Under the pieces are notes generated by a model. The model saw only the letters and a program-made list of their open reading frames with translations. It made no database searches and was not told the DNA's origin. A stretch of DNA of 64,000 nucleotides from Leptodactylus fallax (Eukaryota > Chordata > Amphibia > Anura > Leptodactylidae): NCBI GenBank assembly GCA_947044405.1, contig CAMRHE010000354.1:1302001-1366000 (forward strand). Direction: 5' to 3'. Below, piece after piece: positions 11,752-20,400 of the stretch. Within the stretch, counting starts at the first letter, position 1. Each line of letters starts with the position of its first letter. The position numbers and the translations under genes were made by a program.

Positions 11752-13318
11752 CAGTCATGGCCAAAAGTTTTGAGAATGACACAAATATTATATTTTCACA
11801 TGATCTGCTGCCCTCTGGTTTTTATGTGTGTTTGTCAGATGTTTTTATCACATACAGAAATAGAATTGCATTCATATTATGAGTAACAGAAGCTTATATT
11901 GACAGTTAGAATGAGTTAATGCAGCAAGTCAATATTTGCAGTGTTGACCCTTCTTCTTCAGGACCTCTGCAATTCTCCCTGGCATGCTCTCAATCAACTT
12001 CTGGACCAAATCCTGACTGATAGCAGTCCATTCTTGCAGAATCAATGCTTTAATTTTGTCTGAATTTGTTGGTTTTTGTTTGTCCACCCTTCTCTTGATG
12101 ATTGACCACAAGTTCTCAATGGGATTAAGATCTGGGGAGTTTCCAGGCCATGGACCCAAAATCTCTATGTTTTGTTCCCTGAGCCATTTAGTTATCACCT
12201 TTGCTTTATGGCAAGGTGCTCCATCATGCTGGAAAAGGCATTGTTGAGCGCCAAACTGCTCTTGGACGGTTGAGAGAAGTTGCTCTTGGAGGACATTCTG
12301 GTACCATTCTTTATTCATGGCTGTGTTTTTAGGCAAGACTGTGAGAGAGCCGATTCCCTTGGCTGAGAAGCAACCCCACACATGAATGGTTTCAGGATGC
12401 TTTACAGTTGGCATGAGACAAGACTGGTGGTAGCGCTCACCTCTTCTTCTCCGAATAAGCTGTTTTCCAGATGTTCCAAACAATCGAAAAGGGGATTCAT
12501 CAGAGAAAATGACTTTACCCCAGTCCTCAGCAGTCCACTCCCTGTACCTTTTGCAGAATATCAGTCTGTCCCTGATGTTTTTCCTGGAGAGAAGTGGCTT
12601 CTTTGCTGCCCTCCTTGAGACCAGGCCTTGCTCCAAGAGTCTCCGCCTCAAAGTGCGTGCAGATGCACTCACACCTGCCTGCTGCCATTCCTCAGCAAGC
12701 TCTGCACTGCTGGTAGCCCGATCCCGCAGCTGAAACACTTTTAAGAGACGGTCCTGCCGCTTGCTGGTCTTTCTTGGGCGCCCTGGAGCCTTTTTGGCAC
12801 CAACGGAACCTCTCTCCTTGAAGTTCTTGATGATGCGATAGATTGTTGACTGAGGTGCAATCTTTCTATCTACAATACTCTTCCCAGTTAGGCCATTTTT
12901 GTGCAGTGCAATGATGACTGCACGTGTTTCTTTAGAGATAACCATGGTTAACAGAAGAGAAACAATGATGGCAAGCACCAGCCTCCTTTTAAAGTGTCCA
13001 GTGGTGTCATTCTTACTTAATCATGACAGATTGATCTCCAGCCCTGTCCTCTTCAACACCCACACCTGTGTTAATGGAGCAATCACTGAAACGATGTTAG
13101 GTGGTCCTTTTAAGGCAGGGCTGCAATGATGTTGAAATGTGTTTTGGGGGATAAAGTTCATTTTCTAGGCAAATATTGACTTTGCAAGTAATTGCTGTTA
13201 AGCTGATCACTCTTTATAACATTCTGGAGTATATGCAAATTGCCATTAGAAAAACTGAAGCAGTAGACTTTGTAAAAATTAATATTTGTATCATTCTCAA
13301 AACTTTTGGCCATGACTG
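11752..13318 (-). mobile_element. Tc1-like transposon, DD35E type (Traveler-like), copy 2
   Basis: A complete 1,567-bp copy in opposite orientation to the one at 7847-9414. Its ends are CAGTCATGGCCAAAAGTT and the inverse. TA target duplications lie at 11750-11751 and 13319-13320. It carries an uninterrupted transposase and both terminal repeats. Confidence 0.95.
11929..12945 (-). CDS. Tc1-like DD35E transposase, intact
   Basis: The 338-aa protein would cut the element out and paste it at TA sites. I chose the ATG at 12945 (MVISKETRAV); the open frame extends 11 codons further to a GTG, but the ATG starts directly before the helix-turn-helix. Residues 1-110 form the bipartite DNA-binding region, with a GRPRK hook at about 55-59. 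The catalytic residues are D149 (VIFSDE), D241 (FQHDGAPCH) and E277 (SPDLNPIEN). That leaves 35 residues between the last two, against 34 in typical Tc1. DD35E spacing is the signature of the Traveler group, as I recall it; the family name is therefore likely, not proven. The frame has no stop or frameshift, so it may still be active or recently active. Confidence 0.93.
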   Translation of the reverse strand: MVISKETRAVIIALHKNGLTGKSIVDRKIAPQSTIYRIIKNFKERGSVGAKKAPGRPRKTSKRQDRLLKVFQLRDRATSSAELAEEWQQAGVSASARTLRRRLLEQGLVSRRAAKKPLLSRKNIRDRLIFCKRYREWTAEDWGKVIFSDESPFRLFGTSGKQLIRRRRGERYHQSCLMPTVKHPETIHVWGCFSAKGIGSLTVLPKNTAMNKEWYQNVLQEQLLSTVQEQFGAQQCLFQHDGAPCHKAKVITKWLREQNIEILGPWPGNSPDLNPIENLWSIIKRRVDKQKPTNSDKIKALILQEWTAISQDLVQKLIESMPGRIAEVLKKKGQHCKY

Positions 13319-13382
13319 TACTTTCACTGAGCCAGGCAATAGTGGTCAGAAGGGCCCTGACGGTAAGTGCAGGAATGACTTA

Positions 13383-13620
13383 CACTAGGTTCACACTAGC
13401 ATTCGGGTTTCCATTCTTAGGGTCCACTTGGGTACCCGAAAAACGGAAACCCTATCTGCTTAAAAAGTGGTTACCCGCGGACCCGCCCGGTTTCCGTCTG
13501 ATATCGTTGGAGAGAAATGTCCTGCTTGCAGTATTTTTCTCTCTGCATATTTTAAGCAGTATGGGGGACAGAGTCCCTGAACGGTCACCGAACGCAAGTG
13601 TGACTGTAGCCTTAGTAGGT
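13383..13620. mobile_element. Small inverted-repeat element (AGGTTCACACTAG family)
   Basis: The left end TAGGTTCACACTAG is mirrored by a right end AGTGTGACTGTAGCCT. Related copies are at 27064-27297 and 34440-34660; they share internal words such as GGGTTTCC, GTTACC and GAGAGAAA-GTCC. It is noncoding. Confidence 0.6.
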
Positions 13621-13935
13621 AGAAGTGCAGTTGAACCAAATGATGTTACAGGAACAGATGCAACTTCCCAGATGGGAGTAGTAGTGCAACAGGAGTCCCA
13701 CTGTGTGTGTTGGTACTGAGCCTGGTAATCGTTGATTATGATGTTAAGCTGTTTTCCCTTAGTCCTAACAGCAGCACAATATGGGGTATTCCTGCCCCTA
13801 TTTTCTGGTAGGACAGGCGGAACTTTTAATTAACATAAAATATGCATGACTACGCTACCCTATAAGAGGGCAAAGAGACCTCCCCCCCCTTGTGTAAGTT
13901 ATAAAGTAAAAAATTTCTAAGTTTAGGGAGGGAAG

Positions 13936-14013
13936 CTTGTGCTGCTGTTGGGGAAAACAGATTAACATCATAATCAACGATTCCCTTACGTCCCACGGCA
14001 GCACAGTATGGGG
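13936..14013. repeat. Internal complementary region of the DIRS-like element
   Basis: The left part (AACATCATAATCAACGA) is the reverse complement of the outer left terminus, with one mismatch in the best 30 bases. The right part (TTCCCTTACGTCCCAC) is the reverse complement of the outer right terminus. The two meet at ATT/AAT. In DIRS biology this region templates joining of the ends into a circle. Confidence 0.85.
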
Positions 14014-14031
14014 ATATAGCAAGTAATTCCC

Positions 14032-14640
14032 TTAGGGAGGGTTTCCCTGCTCTATAACACTTAGGACTGACTGACCAAAGGAAGTCGCCACAGAACTCCG
14101 AACATCTAGACAATAATGTTTTATAAAGGTTAGGTGAGATGACCAAGAAGCAGCTGCACTGATCTGATCCAGCGGTAAGGCCCGGTTCTCATCCCAAGAG
14201 GTTGATACAGCCCTGGTTGAATGGGCTGCTCAAAATTCGGGTGGAGCTAACCCCTGAGCAAAAAAAGAGACTTTGATTGCCTCCTTGATCCACCTTGACA
14301 AGGTAGGCTTGGAAGCCTTGAGACCTTTGTTTCTACCATACATGTTGACAAGGAGATTCTCAGCTTTCCTAAAGGCCCGCGTACGTAAGAGGTAAATCCG
14401 GAGATTCACAACAACTAGTGTGTGAAGTTTTTTCTCCTCTTCAGAGGAAGGGGCTGGAAAAAACAAAAGAGAACCAATTGGTTAATATTGGCACAGGAAG
14501 GCACCTTAGGGTTAAACCCAAGAAGATACCTAAGTTGGACCCTATCCACAAAAAAACATATATAAGGTTCCTTGGAAGAGAAAGCCTGAATTCACTCACC
14601 CTTTTGGCTGAAGTGATGGCTAACACAAACAAACTGCCTA
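14032..14640 (-). pseudogene. DIRS-type tyrosine recombinase, C-terminal part, decayed
   Basis: Read on the minus strand. The pieces are LAITSAKRVSE (first catalytic Arg at 14600-14602); a frameshifted connector (14467-14590); a segment to 14233 with RTRAFRKAENLL and KPTLSRWIKEAI; then, after an in-frame TGA at 14230-14232, AAHSTRAVSTSW (His-x-x-Arg at 14212-14223) and FIKHYCLDV (nucleophile Tyr at 14113-14115). The order Arg, HxxR, Tyr is that of DIRS/Ngaro recombinases, which insert a circular DNA copy. The reading frame ends with TAA at 14032-14034, right beside the internal complementary region, as in intact DIRS elements. At least one frameshift and one stop make it nonfunctional. Confidence 0.85.
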
Positions 14641-14969
14641 AATAAAAAAAACCTTCTTTTCCACAGAAGCGTCCACAGGAAGAAAGAAGAGAAGAGAGGT
14701 GTAAAGATGACTCCCCAAAGGAAGTTAATAAACTTTAGGGGAAAAAACAAAATATTGGAGGACAAAAGACCTCCCTCCACCTGTCCCACCACACAGGACA
14801 GAAAAAAACACAAGGGGGGAGGTCTCTTTGCCCTCTTATAGGGTAGCGTAGTCATGCATATTTTATGTTAATTAAAAGTTCTGCCTGTCCTACCAGGACA
14901 CAGGGGCAGGAATACCCATATTGTGCTGCTGTGGGACGTAAGGGAATGGTTTTTCACAGTAAGGGGATG

Positions 14970-15055
14970 TTCAATATTCAGGTGACTCTAACCTATCGAT
15001 CATTGGAGCTGACTTGACATGCTGGGTTCTGGTGACAGACTCCCTTTAGAGTCAG
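14970..15055. repeat. Right end of the AGGGAGTCTGTCACC MITE family
   Basis: The sequence runs GGTGACTCTAACCTAT to CTGGTGACAGACTCCCTTTAG. It matches the right halves of the elements at 20897-21246 and 61113-61397. The left half is absent. Confidence 0.6.
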
Positions 15056-15269
15056 CAGGAGCAGTATAAATATGTGACTACATTTTGTACTGTATGTCTA
15101 GGTCCTGGATAACCCCTTTAATAGTGCCATACAGTGGCCCTTATTGGTGCTGTACTATGTTCCTATTAGCGCTCTAATGTCACCATAGTGCCACTTCAAT
15201 AGTGCTGTGACACAGTCCATGGGTGAAAGTAGCTGTTTCTAGAAAACTTTCAGACATTCCCTTTAAATC

Positions 15270-15660
15270 AGAATCTGGTGGCATGACAGCCAGGGACAAA
15301 GCATGTCTGGGCCCGGGGCCATGGTGTAAAATATAGGAAGTGAAGTGAATTGGAGGAACAACTGCAAATTCCCAGGGGGGGTTGAGTTGTGTGTTAATGG
15401 CCTCTATAGCAGTGTACCCAGTCAGTATTCATTACTGGGCGGCTGCTCATATTATGACACGTCCGACTATACACAGGTCCCAAGTGAGAAATAAAATGTA
15501 ACGCTACGTAGAAGTGTCACCTTGTCATCATAAACTACAGTAAATATCGTATTGGCTTGCGCCAATCATTTAGTACATGTCCCAGATTAAGGACATCCTA
15601 AGAACATCTAATAATCCAGAATATTTGATAACCTGGCATCTATCAAGTCTTTCTAAACAT
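15270..15660 (+). repeat. Interspersed repeat shared with 34110-34440
   Basis: Both stretches share TGGTGTAAAAT-AGGAAGTGAAGTGAATT, GCAAATTCCCAG, TTTGTGTTAATGGC, GGGCGGCTGCTCA, ACACA-GTCCCAA and AATAATCCA blocks in the same order. The family is unknown and no frame is conserved. Confidence 0.7.
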
Positions 15661-15728
15661 CAAATCTCCCACAACTTAAATTACTAAGGGGATCGCCAAT
15701 GTAGATACAGCTTTGTTCTATTTATTGT

Positions 15729-15806
15729 TTCCCAGGTCTTAAACCCAGGACCTTCTGTATGGGAGGCAGGCACCCTTATAAATGAGCCACAGGCTTAACT
15801 GATCTT
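15729..15806 (-). repeat. Degenerate tRNA-derived SINE-like fragment
   Basis: On the minus strand: GCCTGTGGCTCATTTATAAGG resembles box A, and about 30 bases later GGGTTTAAGACC resembles box B. It is similar to the plus-strand fragment at 16095-16175. It is too degraded to be a tRNA gene. Confidence 0.5.
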
Positions 15807-15960
15807 GGTGGTAGGATCATCTCTAAAAGTTTCAGAAGTATATTTCTTATTTTCATGCATAATGTCCTGGTATAGAGATAAAGATCTGTGTATGTGACTA
15901 CATTTAAAAGATTATCTATCTATAGACTGTATATATTTTCTAACATACAATGTATGTACT

Positions 15961-15963
<3 letters not shown>

Positions 15964-16032
<69 letters not shown>
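15964..16032. repeat. (TA)n-(TG)n microsatellite
   Basis: An alternating TA tract, followed by about ten TG units and a second TA tract. Confidence 0.95.
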
Positions 16033-16094
16033 CTCAATACATTATGCATTTAAAGAAAACACTATTGAAGCTTGTGCTCAGAGAAATCCCTTTA

Positions 16095-16175
16095 CAGAGA
16101 TCAGTTGAGTCTGTGGCTCAACTATAATGGTGACTGCCTCTCATATACAAGGTCCTGTGTTTGAGACCTTAAACA
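16095..16175 (+). repeat. Degenerate tRNA-derived SINE-like fragment
   Basis: TCTGTGGCTCAACTATAATGG (A-box-like), then CTGCCTCTCATA and GTGTTTGAGACC (B-box-like). Same family as 15729-15806, in opposite orientation. The two may be arms of one rearranged element. Confidence 0.5.
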
Positions 16176-16603
16176 GCCATTAGGTAATAGTACAGATTTT
16201 ATTTTTTTCCCCCAAAGTAAAGTTCAGCTTAGTGATCTAGCGCCTGTAGCCAGCTAGGTATATGCAGTGACTACGGAGGGATTAGGGCCTCTAACAAATT
16301 ACAAGAAGGCCTACTTCATAGGGGCATTTTCAGTCCATGAAATACAGACCAAATGTTGGCTGTGTTTCCAAGCACCCGGTCTCAGAGGATTATAGTCATC
16401 TATGGGGCTAGGACTTCCTGCCTCCCTACAGGACTGCTGTCCTGTTATGTAGTCATGTTTTCAGTATGGGACAGTAGTCCAGCAGAGAAGTGGAAGGATA
16501 CTGCAAAAAATGAGTCCTTGAACAGTATTCAGTCTGGAAAATACAGCTACAGATGGTCTAACAGTGATTGAAAGCAGTTTGTGTTAAAGAGTAAAGCATG
16601 CCA

Positions 16604-16925
16604 GACACTTAAGATAGCTGTCGGCTGAAGGCTACTCCTCTGATGGCCCCATATTTGGCATGGCGGATCATGCATGTCATCTGAATGGGGAGAGGGATGT
16701 AAACCGTTGCTGGGCACCTTGAGAATGGAGGATCATCTTGGGTATGTTGAGGTCCAACTGCCCAACCCTTGATACCCTCAACATCTGCCATGAGTCGAAA
16801 CATTATCTAACCGGTCCACCATCTAATATGTACAGTGGACCATATACATTAGATGGATGAACCATGATGCCAAATATCATAGGGCTTGCTGTCTAGTGTG
16901 TATGACCACCCATGATGACCCTTTG
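16604..16925. repeat. Interspersed repeat, possible foldback element
   Basis: It contains CATCTAATATGTACAGTGGACC and TATACATTAGATGG mirrored words, plus CTGTCTAGTGTGTATGACC. It resembles the repeat at 20150-20400, which has CTAATATGTATGGCC. Noncoding. Confidence 0.4.
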
Positions 16926-17007
16926 GATGTATCTATTGACAGCTGACGATCTCGTGTTGACTGAATGGGAAAAATAGGACATTATAACAAAAAAAAAAAA
17001 AAAAATC

Positions 17008-17020
17008 AATTTATTTCATT
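17008..17020 (-). promoter_or_regulatory. Possible polyadenylation signal
   Basis: TTTATT on the plus strand is AATAAA on the minus strand. It lies about 260 bp after the stop codon of the transposase-derived gene. Confidence 0.4.
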
Positions 17021-17275
17021 ATTAAATTAAAAAAAAAACATTTGGATGAAACATTTCTTTTCACACAGTATACGGACACACACTTAGACACAAGGGGTAT
17101 GGGGTGGGGGCAGAGACAAATACAGTAAAAGGTACAGACTGTGCAGTATAGTCCATAAAAGAAAAACATACACCCTGCTGGAAAAAATAAGTCACAAGAT
17201 ACTGTCTGAGGTAATTCCTGCAGTAGAACTGAAATGTCTTCAAGTTGACCTTTCATTCTTTTCATGGTCCAGTCT

Positions 17276-17492
17276 TCACATTCCGGTGGCCCAGCCGTTC
17301 TTCTGGATTGCGGTAGGTAAAACAGTAAAGAGGCGGTTAATCGATTCGTTGCAGGTGTCTTTGGTTAGGTGGTTGTACCAATAGTTTTTTATCGCCTCCA
17401 TCAGCTCCTCTTTGTTCTTTGGCTTGGCCACCTTCCGAATGTGGTTTTTCATTAATGTCCACACTTTCTTTATTGGGTTGAAATCCGGTGAT
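17276..17492 (-). CDS. Exon 5 of the transposase-derived gene
   Basis: The acceptor TTTATTGAAG|ATCACC completes the Glu of TPPESPDFNPIKK. The exon runs through KPKNKEELMEAI and ends NGWATGM with a TGA at 17276-17278. The ATG(Y/M) ending near the C-terminus is shared with invertebrate IS630/Tc1 relatives, as I recall them. Confidence 0.82.
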
Positions 17493-20400
17493 CTTCAATA
17501 AACAAATAAGATAAACTGTTATTTTTGTTTAACATTTTTGTTTTTTCATCATTACTTTCCAAGAATGATAACTTTTTATTTTTTTGTGTTAAAATAGCCA
17601 TAAGAGGGCTTGTTTTGTTGTGGGATGAGATGTATTTTTAATGGCACTTACTAATGTACCATATAAAGTTGGAACGGAAAAGGGAAAAAAATAGGAATTG
17701 TGCATAGGACTGATTTTTGGGTTTTGCATTTACTATGTGGAAAAAATGACAAGTTAAGGCTACATTCACATCAGTGTTAAACTATGTTATAGGAGCAGAA
17801 GAGCGGAAGCAACAAATCTTTAAAATGATGGAAGTCAACAAAGCCTAAAAAAAATCCCACGTCGATAATGGGGTCCGTTGAGATTCTTTTATTGTCAATG
17901 GAGCTATGTAAGGGCTTGTTTTTTGCAGGATGTACTGTTGTTTTTATTGGTTTATACCATTTGGGGTATATTTTTTATTTTTATTGGTTCCATTTGCAGT
18001 GACTTTTTAAATAATTTTTTGGGAGGTTAGGTGTCAGCAAACAACAATTCTGGCGTTGTTTGTTGGATAAATGACAGCAATATCATTTGTATTAATTTTA
18101 TGTTTATGTGAAAAATGGGAAAAGGTTTTTTTTTAGCTTTGAATTGATTTTTGTAACCTTTTACTTTAAAAAATAAAAAAATTACATTCTATAGTTTACA
18201 TTCTATTATACTGCTTATATAATACACTGTAATACTTCTGTACCGCAGCGTATCATGCCTGTCAGTGTTATCCTATTAAGGAGGGGTAATAAGTTGGCAT
18301 ACTTGGGGCACTCATTAATCCTTTGACGGACATGACAACCCTGTATCAAAAGGAGGCAGACTGGGCCCATCTGAAGGTGGAAGCTCCGTCCCCTGTGAAA
18401 TTCCTTGGATACCGCGTTTACTATTGATCGCACCATCAAAAGGTTAAACAAAGAGGAAGGAGTTAAAGGGTTTTCCCAGGACTTTTTAATTGATGACCTA
18501 TCCTTATATTGGTTTAAGATACCCCTTTAAGATAATAAAGCACATCACGTCCATACATCAGTGTCCTCCCTATAATAATGTGATGAACATCTACATACTC
18601 AGGAGGGGTGCGAAGCCAATTTATTCCATTCTGTAACAGGAAAGCTGCAGAGGCGCTATACTTTGGATCGTTGTCTTGGAATAACCTGTGGCCCGAGGAC
18701 CATTCTTCCTTTATGTATGGAGCTAGGAGTCCGACCACAATTTGTTCCTGAAAGACTTGTTTATCTATTACACCTACAGAAGACAAGAAAGAACAACATT
18801 TACCATCTTACCTTAGATACCGGAAGGCAACATTATGCGTTGTATACTTAAAGGGAATGTGTTGCCAGAAAATGAACTACTTTTTAACCCATGGTTTTAT
18901 ATTATTTAAGAATTGCACCAAAATGTGCAACTTTTTTGCACCAGATACATTCATAAATCTCCCCCATAACGCTGCTTTGTTACATTTCGTGTATCTATAA
19001 TACTGTATCCGGGATACAGTCTGTGGTCAACATTGCAGTGCCACAGTGTCCTCATCCCAGCTTTCCCAAGACCCTGATAAACACATGAATAGGAAATAAA
19101 GGGGAATTTAGCACTGCATAATTTGGCACACTTGATATTCAGCTGTCTGGGGTAACTGGGTAAGAACCTCTGCAGAGATGTAATGGAAACCACACATTCC
19201 CCACATACTATATACACACATATAGTATCAGGACGACTGTGAGTATATACTACATACCCAGCATTCCTCCACCTTGGCTGTCATCCAGCTTCAGAGATCC
19301 TAAAAAGCAGATCTGCCAATTATGCAGTAGAAAAAATGCCTTTTACTGTGCCGCAGTCAGTGAGGTCCCGCGGGCGGGCACCACCATGTGCACTACTGTG
19401 GAGATTGTTACCACAATTGGCTTGTACTATTGATCATTTAGCCTACACGGTGACGTGTTGCACTTCAAAAAGTTGCACTAAAATTTTTGTTGCACAACTT
19501 CTGTGCATCTCTATGGTGTTACATTGCGACGTAACATCATGTGACTGTGCCACAGCAGTTGTAGAAAATCCAAACGTGTTGGATTTTGGTTGCAGGTCTC
19601 ACAAGCAACATATCTGCGACTTGACAGCTAAATCAGTTCAGGCGGTGACTGACTTAGAAGCAGGGTCTGAGCCCATTTGACAAAAAAAAACTTTCCCAGT
19701 CGGACATCCCCTTTAACTGTAATAGAGCCGTGGTTCAAAGGCAGTAGAGACGTCAACCATGTTGGAAATATTCATCAAACTATCGTTCAACCATCAACCT
19801 ATTCTATCCCAATAGGAGATCATGAGTCTCAATCCCATGGGATGCAAAAACCATGAGCATCTCTTAAAGGGTTGTGCTGTTAAGGACACTTACCCCTATT
19901 CACAGGACCCCTAGTCCCCATAAATCCTCCTTGTAAATGGTGCACTTGCGTGATCAGTGCTCCGTTCACTACTACCTTACAGTTCTGGCAGCCCCATAGC
20001 AGTGAATGGAGAGCTGGTCACACAAGCGCACTGCGCTCCATTCACAAGGAAACCTTTCAGTCCCCCATTCTCCTGATCACTGGGGGACCCGCCAGTTTGA
20101 CCCACAACTATCCCCTATCCACTGCCCTTAATGGCACAACCCTTTAAGTTTGCCATACACATTTTACAGCTGTCAGTCAACCACCCCATACACTTGTACA
20201 CTCAGCCATTGGTCAGAGGGAGTGAACTGATTTCAGACACCTCAGGATGTCCTGAGAATGAAAGGATCAGGCATGTTGAAATCCAACATCACGATCCTTA
20301 ACTCCTCTGATTTCTGCGGTCGAGGAGAGCTGGTTAGCTGATCCCACTGAAATCGGCAGGTTGGACCACTATACCTCTAATATGTATGGCCAGCTTCATT

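Larger units (their letters stand above)
13727..14947 (-). mobile_element. DIRS-like tyrosine-recombinase retroelement, internally deleted
   Basis: The inverted terminal repeats are 13727-13893 and 14808-14947, about 120-135 bp in common. An internal complementary region at 13936-14013 pairs with both outer ends: 13951-13982 is the complement of 13727-13757, and 13980-14013 is the complement of 14912-14947. This split inverted-repeat plus internal-complement layout is the hallmark of DIRS elements. A shared AAT (13727-13729 and 14945-14947) matches the trinucleotide overlap expected at the circle junction. There is no target duplication, as expected for tyrosine-recombinase integration. Only about 1.2 kb remains. 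The gag-like and RT/RNase H regions are gone, while the recombinase end is kept. Confidence 0.87.

Noticed and set aside
14230..14466. Separate small host gene on the minus strand
   Set aside because: The segment lies within the DIRS terminal repeats and carries tyrosine-recombinase motifs continued downstream past a stop.
15729..16175. Functional tRNA genes
   Set aside because: Only the A- and B-box-like words remain. No cloverleaf could be formed, and spacing and stems are degraded.
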